Part shown: piece after piece, positions 1 through 6,615 of the stretch
How positions within the stretch are numbered: position 1 is the first letter of the stretch
How the letters are laid out: the number at the start of each line of letters is the position of its first letter
Source: Bacteroidota bacterium
Lineage (GTDB): Bacteria; Bacteroidota; Ignavibacteria; UBA10030; UBA8401
NCBI GenBank assembly: GCA_025355705.1
Contig: JANXZD010000284.1
Location: 1 to 8,446, forward strand
Direction: 5' to 3'
DNA length: 8,446 nucleotides
Program-made: the position numbers and the translations under genes
The notes under the pieces: model-generated
Database searches by the model: none
What the model saw: only the letters and a program-made list of their open reading frames with translations
Told to the model about the DNA's origin: nothing

Positions 1-204
1 ATTTGCTCCGCGAAAATTCAACGTGCGTAACGAATCGATCAGATTTGGCAGCATATTCGGAGAAACGTCCATAACGCCATAATCGTAATCCAAATTCAAT
101 TTTTTGAATGCGGAGGTATGCATTGCCGGCGACAGTGTATGGTTTATCGTGTGTCCGATAATTCCGATATGGCGTTGGTGTTCTGAAAATTTTGAGAGTT
201 TCAT
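1..204 (-). CDS. aroE: Shikimate dehydrogenase, N-terminal part (cut by left edge)
   Basis: The reading frame starts at an ATG (complement of 202-204) and stays open for 68 codons to the window edge, so the C-terminal three quarters or so are missing. The visible part matches the AroE substrate-binding domain: a first beta strand HIGIIGH, the shikimate-binding loop NHTLSPAMH (family form is usually HSLSPxMHN, so Thr replaces the first Ser), then helix and strand with LDYDYGVMDV, and finally FRGAN, the beginning of the conserved GANVTIPxK motif. Known role of the family: NADPH-dependent reduction of 3-dehydroshikimate to shikimate in aromatic amino acid synthesis, in the cytoplasm. No Shine-Dalgarno sequence is seen before the ATG. 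It lies downstream of the TPR gene on the same strand, but a strong terminator separates them, so it probably has its own transcript. Identity is confident despite truncation. Confidence 0.88.
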   Translation of the reverse strand, partial: MKLSKFSEHQRHIGIIGHTINHTLSPAMHTSAFKKLNLDYDYGVMDVSPNMLPNLIDSLRTLNFRGAN

Positions 205-234
205 ATATGGAATATACTCTTTATTTACTACGAT

Positions 235-265
235 AAAAAAACCTAATCAATGGATTAGGTTTTTT
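235..265 (-). terminator. Rho-independent terminator of the TPR gene
   Basis: A perfect hairpin: CCTAATC (242-248) pairs with GATTAGG (253-259) around the 4-nt loop AATG, and the stem is lengthened by an A-run (235-241) facing a T-run (260-265). On the minus strand it lies about 30 nt after the TPR stop codon and ends in a run of seven U. It could also work on the plus strand, but no plus-strand gene ends here. Confidence 0.9.
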
Positions 266-293
266 AGTGATAATGAACGAATGACAACACTTG

Positions 294-1715
294 TTATCTC
301 AGTAAAGATTTGAATTCTTTTGTCGATAAATGATTCTTAAAATCGATCTCAATTTTTTGTTCCAGATCAGGATTAAGAAGAATCGATTTTTTGAGAGACT
401 CAATTGCTTCCTGTTTCATTTCCACTGCGAACAGCGTCTTTGCGAGACTGTAGTGTGCATCGGCAAATGTTGGATTTAATTCCACTGACCGATGAAGCGC
501 CTTCAATGCTTCGGTGGTGAATTCCATAAAGAACAATGTGTCACCATAATCAAACCAGGCTTCATAATTGTTCGGATCGAGCTGTACTACCATTTTATAA
601 CTTAATAAACATTCTTTAAATTTTCCTAAATTGAATTCCGCATCGGCTTTTGCATACCATAGTTCCGGATATTCACGGAACAATTCTATCGCACGATTAT
701 AATCGGTCAACGCTTTGCGATATTGTTCCATTGCATCATAACAACTCCCGCGACCAAAAAATGATTCATAATGCGTATTGTCGAGCTTAATTGCCTGAGT
801 GAAACATTTTATTGCTTCGGTAAAATTTTCCTGGTCTTCGTAGGCATTTCCTAAATTATGGAGAGCAGGAACATCTTTTGGTTCAAATTGAAGAGTTTGT
901 TTGTAACATTCAATTGCCTCATTCAATTTACCCTGTAATGCAAAGACATTCCCTTTGTTATAGTAAGCAGCCGGAAAATTTTCTTTGATTGCCAACGCCA
1001 TATCATAACTATCAAGCGCTTGGTCTAAAAGACCCAGACGATTCAAAACGATTCCCTTATTATACCATGCGTTAAAATTATATGGTTCGAGGTCAATATG
1101 TTTGTTATAACAATCCAGAGACTCTTGTACGTTATCCATGAGGTCATTGCAAAACGCAAGTTCAAACCAAACATCTGCATTATCCGGAAACTCTTTCACC
1201 AAAAACGTTAAAATCTCAAATGCTTCACCAAAACGTTCAAGTTTTTCTAAAATAACCGCTTTATTCAGTAATGCTTCTGTATCAGCAGGATTTAGAATCA
1301 GGGCTTTCTCAAAATCGGCAAGGGCTTCATCATTTTTATTCGAATTATCGAGTGTAATTCCGCGATTAATAAACAGATCACTGTCATTAGGATTAAGCGA
1401 AATTGCGTAGTCGTAACATTCTAAAGCTTCATCGTAGCGAAAAAGATTGTTCAGGATCATTCCTTTTTTCATCCAAGCATCGGATGAATAAGGGGCAAAT
1501 TCTACAAGTTGGGAGGCAAAATTCAGCGATTCGTCATATTTTTCTTTCTCAAAATAATAACTGATGATCTCCTCGAGGGCTTCGATACTTTTCAACCCAT
1601 TTCCGCCGCGACGGAGAAGTTCCTTAAAGCGTTCTATTTCCTCGTTGCGATCGCGTCGAGGGGAAGAATCACCTTCAAAATCATCTTCAAAATTATCGTG
1701 ATCGAATGTGGACAT
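294..1715 (-). CDS. Tetratricopeptide-repeat (TPR) protein, about 12 repeats
   Basis: A 473-residue protein built almost wholly of 34-residue TPR units. After an acidic, charged N-terminal stretch (residues 1-40, many D and E), about twelve repeats run from roughly 43 to 451 with the usual W/Y-x-x-G, A-x-x-x-Y/F and P at the end of each unit (AWYNKGIVL near 216, ALHNLGNAY near 284, LWYAKADAEF near 352, AWFDYGDTL near 386). A short tail of about 22 residues follows. There is no signal peptide or membrane segment, so it is probably a cytoplasmic scaffold for protein-protein contacts; the partner cannot be told from sequence. It is transcribed alone: a divergent spacer lies upstream and a terminator follows the TAA. 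The ATG at 1715 has no clear Shine-Dalgarno sequence, but the acidic start directly precedes the repeats and no better start is seen. Confidence 0.9.
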   Translation of the reverse strand: MSTFDHDNFEDDFEGDSSPRRDRNEEIERFKELLRRGGNGLKSIEALEEIISYYFEKEKYDESLNFASQLVEFAPYSSDAWMKKGMILNNLFRYDEALECYDYAISLNPNDSDLFINRGITLDNSNKNDEALADFEKALILNPADTEALLNKAVILEKLERFGEAFEILTFLVKEFPDNADVWFELAFCNDLMDNVQESLDCYNKHIDLEPYNFNAWYNKGIVLNRLGLLDQALDSYDMALAIKENFPAAYYNKGNVFALQGKLNEAIECYKQTLQFEPKDVPALHNLGNAYEDQENFTEAIKCFTQAIKLDNTHYESFFGRGSCYDAMEQYRKALTDYNRAIELFREYPELWYAKADAEFNLGKFKECLLSYKMVVQLDPNNYEAWFDYGDTLFFMEFTTEALKALHRSVELNPTFADAHYSLAKTLFAVEMKQEAIESLKKSILLNPDLEQKIEIDFKNHLSTKEFKSLLR

Positions 1716-1759
1716 AGTTGAATAGAATTGTTGGTTGAATTGCAGATATTCTTACTTGA

Positions 1760-1788
1760 AATAAACAAAAAAAGGGGAGGGAAGTCAA
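1760..1788 (-). promoter_or_regulatory. Possible sigma-70-like promoter for the TPR gene
   Basis: On the minus strand TTGACT (complement of 1783-1788, five of six to TTGACA) is followed after exactly 17 bp by TTTATT (complement of 1760-1765, four of six to TATAAT). It lies about 45 bp upstream of the TPR start codon. This is only a motif match in AT-rich DNA; the lineage may use a different promoter consensus. Confidence 0.3.
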
Positions 1789-1828
1789 TAATTGTATGTT
1801 AACAATTTATTTTCTTTGAAAATCCCCT
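1773..1828. repeat. Nested inverted repeats in the divergent TPR/dut spacer
   Basis: An outer pair AGGGGA (1773-1778) and TCCCCT (1823-1828) encloses an inner pair AATTGT (1790-1795) and ACAATT (1802-1807) separated by 6 bp. The inner pair has the form of a small dyad operator; the outer arms are only 6 bp. Its place between two divergent genes would suit a shared regulator site, but no known regulator box is recognised. Confidence 0.3.
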
Positions 1829-1898
1829 AAAATAGACGAAATTTAAGCAGTTTATAGAGCATTAAAATATCACTTAAACCAAAACTTGAAGCAACTCA

Positions 1899-2360
1899 AT
1901 GACACCACTCAAAATACGCATCAATAGAATTTCTGAAGCGACAAATGATGTTTCACTTCCAACGTATGCAACTCTTGGTTCTGCAGGAATGGATATTTAT
2001 GCCGCAGTTGAACAAGACCTTATTGTAAATGGAGGAGTTACTCTACTTGTACCAACAGGATTTTCTATGGAAATTCCTGTTGGCTATGAAGCACAAATCA
2101 GACCGCGGAGTGGGTTAGCGATAAAACATAATATTGGTCTGATGAACTCTCCGGGAACGATAGATTCGGATTATCGCGGTGAAGTGAAAATTGTTTTTAC
2201 TAATTATGGCAAAAATGATTTTGTTGTTAAACGGGGTGATCGTATTGCGCAAATGGTGATTGCAAAATACGAACGCGTTGAGTGGGTAGAAACAGATCAA
2301 CTTTCTGAGACAAAAAGAGGAGCCGGTGGATTTGGACATACCGGAATTTCACAAAAATAA
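1899..2360 (+). CDS. dut: dUTP diphosphatase (trimeric dUTPase)
   Basis: Hydrolyses dUTP to dUMP and pyrophosphate, keeping uracil out of DNA and supplying dUMP for thymidylate synthesis; the family is a cytoplasmic homotrimer. At 153 residues it has normal length and all five motifs in order: GSAGMDIYA (27-35), RPRSGLA (68-74), GTIDSDYRGE (86-95, with the catalytic Asp after GTI), GDRIAQMVI (113-121) and the C-terminal arm RGAGGFGHTG (140-149; the family more often has Ser where this has His). The ATG at 1899 has no good Shine-Dalgarno sequence but gives the usual short N-terminus before the first strand. It is the first gene of the plus-strand run, 15 bp before the next gene. Confidence 0.97.
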   Translation: MTPLKIRINRISEATNDVSLPTYATLGSAGMDIYAAVEQDLIVNGGVTLLVPTGFSMEIPVGYEAQIRPRSGLAIKHNIGLMNSPGTIDSDYRGEVKIVFTNYGKNDFVVKRGDRIAQMVIAKYERVEWVETDQLSETKRGAGGFGHTGISQK

Positions 2361-2375
2361 TTTCAAATAAAATTT

Positions 2376-3653
2376 ATGCCACGACCTAAACGAAAAATTG
2401 AAACAAAGAGTGAAGTTTCAAACGAAAACGGAAGTCTAGCTGTAGTGCCAACAACATTAGATGTTGTTGTTATTTCTACTGGGCTTATTTTACTATTGTT
2501 CCTTCTTTATTCACTTCAAGCATTAGTCTCACCATTTTTGATCTTTGGAACAATTATTTTTTTATTGTATCCTTTGCGCGAAAATGCGGTGGCAAAGAAT
2601 GTTATGATTCTTTCCGGGCTACTGTTCTTTTTGTGGTTTTTTTATACGATTGAAACCATCCTTTCGCCATTCGTCCTTTCGTTATTTTTGGCATATTTAC
2701 TTCATCCCGTAGTGACAAAATTGGAAACATCGTGGAAAGTTCCGCGATGGAGTTCTGCGATGTTCATTATTGTCGTAAGTGTTTCCATTGTTGTTCTGTT
2801 GATCATTATAGGACTCCCACATATCATTGGACAGTTTGAAGGAATTTTACTCGCCATTGGAACTATTTCTACACAGTTCGTTGAATGGGTACTCGATGGG
2901 CGTTTTATTAAAGCATTTCAGAAATACGGAATCTCTGAAACACAGTTGCGAACAATGCTGACAACAACAATTGCCCCGCGTGTGGAAGATATCCTTAAAG
3001 GAATCTTAAAGGGAACATTCGGCATCGTCAGCGGTTTGCAAGTGCTTGTTTCCGGAATTGTGAATATTGTCATCATTCCATTTTTGACATTCTTTCTATT
3101 GAAAGATTTTTTTCTTGTGCGCCATCGCTTGAAGATGATGGTTCCTAGAAAGAGAAGGGAACAATCAATTTTATTCTATCATCGAGTGGATGAAATTCTC
3201 GGTCGTTATATACGTGGAACAACGATCATCGCAATATTTGACGCCATTGCTGTTTCAACCGGTCTGTGGTTGATCGGAATTCAATACCCACTCGTTCTCG
3301 GAATTCTTTCGGGCTTGTTGTTTTTTGTACCGTATTTTGGATTCCTTACAATTTTGAGTGTCTCAGCTTTTGTTGCATCGCTGAGTATGGGTGTTCTCGC
3401 ATTACCAGTGATAACGACGGTCTCATATCTTACGTTTCTTCATATTGTTGAAACGTATATCATCACACCAAGGGTTGTTGGTGAAAAGATCGGATTACAT
3501 CCGGTGGTGTTGATCTTTTCCATTTTTATTTTTGGATATTTTTTGGGTTTTATTGGAATGTTGATTGCAATTCCGGCAGCAGCTATTATTATCGTATCGA
3601 TAAAAGAGTGGGAAATGAATTTGAAAAAGGAAATAAAATTGGAGAAATTGTAA
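2376..3653 (+). CDS. AI-2E/PerM-family membrane transporter with extra N-terminal segments
   Basis: A 425-residue integral membrane protein of the AI-2E transporter (PerM/TqsA/YdbI) family. The family core runs from about residue 75: hydrophobic segments near 75-90, 92-112 and 126-148, a less hydrophobic stretch of about 65 residues (150-215), then FLTFFLLKD (236-244), GRYIRGTTIIAIFDA (276-290), a GLLFFVPYFGF segment (313-323) and TPRVVGEKIGLHPVVLI (364-380) with the closing glycine-rich segment ending near 408. Members typically have about 350 residues. Here an additional N-terminal part adds a charged tail rich in Lys/Arg (1-12) and two more hydrophobic segments (about 28-50 and 52-66). Substrate is unknown: family members export autoinducer-2, other small molecules or act as Na+/H+ antiporters. 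It lies 15 bp after dut and 33 bp before the methyltransferase, so probably co-transcribed. Confidence 0.88.
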   Translation: MPRPKRKIETKSEVSNENGSLAVVPTTLDVVVISTGLILLLFLLYSLQALVSPFLIFGTIIFLLYPLRENAVAKNVMILSGLLFFLWFFYTIETILSPFVLSLFLAYLLHPVVTKLETSWKVPRWSSAMFIIVVSVSIVVLLIIIGLPHIIGQFEGILLAIGTISTQFVEWVLDGRFIKAFQKYGISETQLRTMLTTTIAPRVEDILKGILKGTFGIVSGLQVLVSGIVNIVIIPFLTFFLLKDFFLVRHRLKMMVPRKRREQSILFYHRVDEILGRYIRGTTIIAIFDAIAVSTGLWLIGIQYPLVLGILSGLLFFVPYFGFLTILSVSAFVASLSMGVLALPVITTVSYLTFLHIVETYIITPRVVGEKIGLHPVVLIFSIFIFGYFLGFIGMLIAIPAAAIIIVSIKEWEMNLKKEIKLEKL

Positions 3654-3686
3654 CGGATCAAGATCATCAAACATATTAAGGAATAA

Positions 3687-4367
3687 ATGTCAGGGAAATT
3701 ATATCTCGTAGCAACACCAATCGGAAATTTAGATGACATGACATTTCGTGCCATAGAGACATTGAAAAATGTAGATGTTGTTGTCTATGAAGAACGAAAA
3801 GAAGGAAGCCGTTTACTCCGTCATTTTGGGATTGAAAAACCGGTTGAAAGTTTGAATGAACATAACGAGGCTGCATCAACGTTCATTATTCTCGATCATT
3901 TACGGAATGGAAAAAGTGTTGCCATCGTTTCGGATTGTGGAACCCCGGTATTTTCTGATCCCGGACAATTGCTCGTTCGTAAAGCAGTTGAAGCTGGAAT
4001 AAAGATTGTACCAATTCCCGGGGCGTCGTCATTGATGCCTGCGTTGACGGTCTCCGGATTTTCAATTGATCAATTTGTTTTCTATGGATGGTTGTCACCG
4101 AAACGTCCACGCCGCATTGCAGAATTGCAACAACTCCGACGCGAACTTCGGGCAATTATTCTTATGGATACTCCTTATAGACTTATTCCGTTAGTGAAAG
4201 ATATTGCTGAAGTATTTGGAGATTCCCGCCGAATCTGTGTCGCGTTCGACCTTACAATGGCGGATGAAGAAATTTTTCACGGAACTGCGCCTCAACTTGC
4301 ATCAAAATTTGAGAAAGAGGAGCGGAAAGGTGAATTTGTTGTTGTCATAGAAGGAAAAGGCAAATAG
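3687..4367 (+). CDS. RsmI-like SAM-dependent methyltransferase (tetrapyrrole methylase fold), short form
   Basis: Belongs to the fold of RsmI, which 2'-O-methylates C1402 of 16S rRNA with SAM. Visible marks: LYLVATPIGNLDDMTFRA (5-22), NEHNE (57-61), VSDCGTPVFSDPG (81-93), PIPGASSLMPALTVSGF (109-125) and FVFYGWLSPK (130-139). It differs from standard RsmI: EERKEGSRLLRHFGI replaces the EDTRxTxxLLxHxxI segment, DTPYRL (161-166) replaces YExPHRL, and AFDLTMADEE (186-195) replaces the RELTKxxEE motif. At 226 residues it lacks the C-terminal extension of standard RsmI (286 aa in E. coli). It may be RsmI in a divergent lineage or a paralogue with another RNA target, so no gene symbol is given. The start is supported by AAGGA a few bases before the ATG, the clearest Shine-Dalgarno sequence in the operon. 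Confidence 0.85.
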   Translation: MSGKLYLVATPIGNLDDMTFRAIETLKNVDVVVYEERKEGSRLLRHFGIEKPVESLNEHNEAASTFIILDHLRNGKSVAIVSDCGTPVFSDPGQLLVRKAVEAGIKIVPIPGASSLMPALTVSGFSIDQFVFYGWLSPKRPRRIAELQQLRRELRAIILMDTPYRLIPLVKDIAEVFGDSRRICVAFDLTMADEEIFHGTAPQLASKFEKEERKGEFVVVIEGKGK

Positions 4368-4407
4368 TTCAATTGCTCTTTCTTCACTCATTCTCTATAT
4401 TTATTTT

Positions 4408-5424
4408 ATGAAGGCTAGACACCAAACATATCAATCAACCAAAGCACCGGAAATTTATGGCGATCATTGGTTCAATTCCGAACCAATCACCCTTCGCGAG
4501 TTCCAGGGGCAAATGGTCTTGCTGTTGTTCTGGGATTATACTTCCCCTTCTTCATTGCGGCTACTCCCGCTTATTAATGAATGGTTTCATCGCTATGCGC
4601 CTCTTGGTGCACAATTTATAGGAATCCACTCCCCTGAGTTTTCGTTTGCAAAAGATCCGGGTTCGGTAAGTTCGATGTTAAAAAAATATGAGATTCAATT
4701 TCCTGTTGTGTCGGATAATGAACGATTTATTGCTAATGCATACCGAATTTCCGAATCTCCATCGATCGTATTGGTTGATGCGTCAGGGAATGTGTATGAT
4801 GTGGCGCAGCACTCCTTTTCTGCTACACGAATTGAACGGTCAACACAGTATCTGTTGCGTCAAGCTGGTTTCTTCGGTGAGCTTCCAATGCTTGATTCTT
4901 TCTATAGCGAACACTTGAATGATCAATCAACATCTGAAATTTATACAGGATATCTTCACGGCTCACTCGGTAATACAGAAGGATATAGTCCGGAAATTCC
5001 TTCGATGTATGAAGATCCTCATTATTATGTCGAAGGAAAATTCTATGCGCATGGACTGTGGAGTGCATCGCGAAATTCGATTGTCTATGAAGGTGAATCT
5101 CAGGATGGTTATTTGATCTGTACAAGTAATGGCGCGGATGTTGATATATTGGTAGGAAGTGACAAAAAAAAATCTCTTCGTGTGAAGATCGATGATGAAC
5201 AGATGCCGGTAGAACTGATGGGTGATGATATGAAGCGTGATGCAAAGGGCAATTCTATTCTGATGACCGGTGAAGAACAGATCGTTTCGGTGATTCGTAA
5301 TCAACAATTTGAAAATCACATCGTAAAATTCATTCCGATGAATACCGGAATAACATTCTATATGTTCTCGTTTCATAAAGAACAACTGCGCAAGAATATT
5401 GAACGACCAATCAGCAAGAACTGA
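4408..5424 (+). CDS. Thioredoxin-fold protein lacking CXXC, with DipZ-like C-terminal module
   Basis: A 338-residue, two-part protein. Residues about 10-155 are a TlpA/AhpC-type thioredoxin fold: the strand VLLLFWDY (37-44), a following LIGIHSPEF-like strand (70-78), FPVVSDNE (98-105) and the cis-proline loop SESPSIVLVDASG (115-127). The active-site position that reads WCxxC in redox-active relatives reads TSPSS (45-49); the only cysteine of the whole protein is at 238. Disulfide exchange is therefore not expected. Residues about 175-325 resemble the C-terminal module of DipZ-type proteins, a beta sandwich of carbohydrate-binding-module type: EIYTGYLHG (177-185), YYVEGKFYAHGLWSAS (207-221), ADVDILVG (243-250), a VKIDDEQM strand and a final ITFYMFSF (315-322). 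No signal peptide or membrane segment is seen, unlike DipZ, so it is probably cytoplasmic. No Shine-Dalgarno sequence. It ends 4 bp before the next gene. Confidence 0.8.
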   Translation: MKARHQTYQSTKAPEIYGDHWFNSEPITLREFQGQMVLLLFWDYTSPSSLRLLPLINEWFHRYAPLGAQFIGIHSPEFSFAKDPGSVSSMLKKYEIQFPVVSDNERFIANAYRISESPSIVLVDASGNVYDVAQHSFSATRIERSTQYLLRQAGFFGELPMLDSFYSEHLNDQSTSEIYTGYLHGSLGNTEGYSPEIPSMYEDPHYYVEGKFYAHGLWSASRNSIVYEGESQDGYLICTSNGADVDILVGSDKKKSLRVKIDDEQMPVELMGDDMKRDAKGNSILMTGEEQIVSVIRNQQFENHIVKFIPMNTGITFYMFSFHKEQLRKNIERPISKN

Positions 5425-5428
5425 TGTA

Positions 5429-6370
5429 ATGACAAATCGAGTAACACAACTCTTCAAGATTAATGTTCCGATTATCCAAGCAGGAATGGTGTGGGTTTCC
5501 GGATGGAAATTAGCATCGGCTGTTTCTAACGCCGGCGCGCTCGGGCTGATTGGTGCCGGTTCTATGAAACCGGATCTACTTCGTGAGCATATTCGAAAAA
5601 CTGCATCGGCAACCCCTTCACCATTCGGTGTGAACATTCCTTTACTTCGCGGTGATATCGATGATTTGATCGCAGTGATTCAAGAAGAGAAAGTAAAAAT
5701 AGTGTTTACTGCTGCTGGGCATCCTGGTCGCCATGTTGAAAAATTTAAAAAATTCGGAGGCATTGTTGTTCATGTTGTTGCAAACATTAAGCAGGCACTG
5801 AAAGCACAGGAATGCGGCTGCGATGCAATTGTTGCCGAAGGATTTGAAGCGGGCGGACATAACGGGCTTGATGAAATTACTACGATGGCACTTGTTCCGC
5901 AGATTGTTGACGCAGTAACAATTCCGGTAATTGCTGCGGGTGGAATTGCTGATGGACGAGGAATGCTGGCAGCATTTGCTTTGGGTGCAGAAGGAGTTCA
6001 GATTGGAACTCGATTTGCGGCAACAATAGAATCTTCAGCGCATGAAGTGTATAAACAAAAAATTGTTGAAGCTGGTGATGGGGATACTATTATAACATAT
6101 CGGAATATTCTCCCTGTGCGTGCGGTGAAAAATCCGTTTATGGCTCTAGTGCAAAAAGAAGAAACACATAAAGGAATGACAAAAGAACGTATGATGGAAC
6201 TTCACGCAAAAGGACGAGAACGAAAAGGAATCTTCGAAGGTAATTGGGAAGAAGGGGAGTTGGAAATGGGACAAAGCTCAGGACTTGTTCATGATATTGT
6301 CAGTGCAAAGGAAATTGTTGACCGGATAATGAAAGAATTTGAAGAAACCAAGCGAAGATTTATAATTTGA
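5429..6370 (+). CDS. FMN oxidoreductase of the nitronate monooxygenase / FabK family
   Basis: A TIM-barrel flavoprotein of 313 residues. Family marks: VPIIQAGMVWVSGWKLASAV near the N-terminus (13-32), FGVNIPLL (66-73), AEGFEAGGHNG (136-146) with the catalytic His of the AGGH motif at 144, the FMN-phosphate loop AAGGIADGRG (169-178), GAEGVQIGTRF (186-196) and GQSSGL (281-286). Relatives either oxidise nitronates such as propionate-3-nitronate or, as FabK, reduce enoyl-ACP in fatty acid synthesis; the sequence alone does not decide. No fab genes are nearby, so the general family name is safer. Start: an in-frame TTG lies at 5399, but that would overlap the preceding gene by 26 bp and add ten residues unlike the family; the ATG at 5429 gives MTNRVTQLFKINVPII, the usual start. 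The preceding stop is only 4 bp away, suggesting translational coupling. Confidence 0.88.
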   Translation: MTNRVTQLFKINVPIIQAGMVWVSGWKLASAVSNAGALGLIGAGSMKPDLLREHIRKTASATPSPFGVNIPLLRGDIDDLIAVIQEEKVKIVFTAAGHPGRHVEKFKKFGGIVVHVVANIKQALKAQECGCDAIVAEGFEAGGHNGLDEITTMALVPQIVDAVTIPVIAAGGIADGRGMLAAFALGAEGVQIGTRFAATIESSAHEVYKQKIVEAGDGDTIITYRNILPVRAVKNPFMALVQKEETHKGMTKERMMELHAKGRERKGIFEGNWEEGELEMGQSSGLVHDIVSAKEIVDRIMKEFEETKRRFII

Positions 6371-6415
6371 CATTTAAAATTCTTTATATCGGGAATATAC
6401 GAAATGACAAAAGAC

Positions 6416-6448
6416 GGGAGCTTTCAATTGTTGTAATTGATAGCAACC
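6416..6448 (+). other. Stable RNA hairpin just after the FMN oxidoreductase gene
   Basis: GCTTTCAATT (6420-6429) pairs with AATTGATAGC (6435-6444) around the loop GTTGT with a single T-T mismatch. GG at 6416-6417 can add two pairs with CC at 6447-6448 across a small purine internal loop (GA opposite AA). There is no real U-run behind it (CAACCTTTCTT), so it is a poor intrinsic terminator. It may protect the 3' end of the operon mRNA or belong to the metH leader structure that follows. Confidence 0.45.
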
Positions 6449-6464
6449 TTTCTTAAATTGTATC

Positions 6465-6525
6465 AGTGGCGATTTGAAAACGACAGCTTGCAGCCACTCA
6501 ATGTGCATTAAATTGCTAAAGCGTC
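6465..6525 (+). promoter_or_regulatory. Candidate SAM-II-like riboswitch aptamer in the metH leader
   Basis: Seen: stem P1, AGTGGC (6465-6470) with GCCACT (6493-6498), encloses a 22-nt loop that starts GATTTGA (6471-6477) and ends TTGCA (6488-6492). The 3' tail contains ATTAAATTGCTAAA (6507-6520) and then GCGTC (6521-6525). ACG in the loop (6480-6482) can pair with CGT in the tail (6522-6524), giving an H-type pseudoknot. Known: SAM-II aptamers are H-type pseudoknots with GAUUUAAC and UUGCA in the first loop and AUAAAU...GCUAAA followed by the 3' pseudoknot strand; order and spacing agree, except that about 8 extra nt lie between P1 and the AUAAAU-like part and the pseudoknot helix looks short. 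Inferred: SAM sensing that controls metH, the next methionine gene downstream. Recognised by eye; a covariance-model search is needed to settle it. Confidence 0.55.
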
Positions 6526-6551
6526 AGTGGTAATATTGCTTTATTTACTAT

Positions 6552-6584
6552 TCCCTGACAAAAATGTTTGGGATTTTTTATTTT
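6552..6584 (+). terminator. Rho-independent terminator / expression platform before the four-helix-bundle gene and metH
   Basis: TCCCTGACA (6552-6560) pairs with TGTTTGGGA (6565-6573) around an AAAA loop, with one T-T mismatch and one G-T pair, and is followed by TTTTTTATTTT (6574-6584). It could simply end the upstream dut operon. However CTGAC in its 5' arm (6555-6559) is also complementary to GTCAG (6523-6527) at the 3' edge of the candidate aptamer, an antiterminator arrangement. SAM binding would hold the 3' edge in the pseudoknot and let the terminator form. Confidence 0.75.
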
Positions 6585-6615
6585 AAAGAGTGTTTTTGAA
6601 TTGAGGATATTGAGT

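Noticed and set aside
104..313. Plus-strand open frame of 69 codons over the aroE start and the terminator
   Set aside because: It runs antisense through the clear AroE N-terminus and through the terminator hairpin, and shows no domain.
4963..5637. Minus-strand open frame of 224 codons opposite the thioredoxin-like and FMN oxidoreductase genes
   Set aside because: Its protein is low-quality antisense sequence (many His, Ile, Phe), while both plus-strand genes have clear family motifs over the same bases.
6367..6398. TTGACA at 6367-6372 as a -35 box
   Set aside because: No acceptable -10 hexamer lies at 16-18 bp, and the TTGACA includes the stop codon of the FMN oxidoreductase gene.
6428..6460. 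Bacteroidota-type promoter just before the aptamer (TTG at 6431-6433, 20 bp, TAAATTG at 6454-6460)
   Set aside because: It would place the transcript start close to P1, which is attractive, but the -7 element is incomplete and the -33 part lies in a hairpin. Too weak to list as a feature.
6371..6600. SAM-I or cobalamin riboswitch upstream of metH
   Set aside because: AGCAACC at 6443-6449 recalls the GGCAACC of SAM-I, but the remaining SAM-I core (including GTGCTAATTC) and the B12 box are absent.
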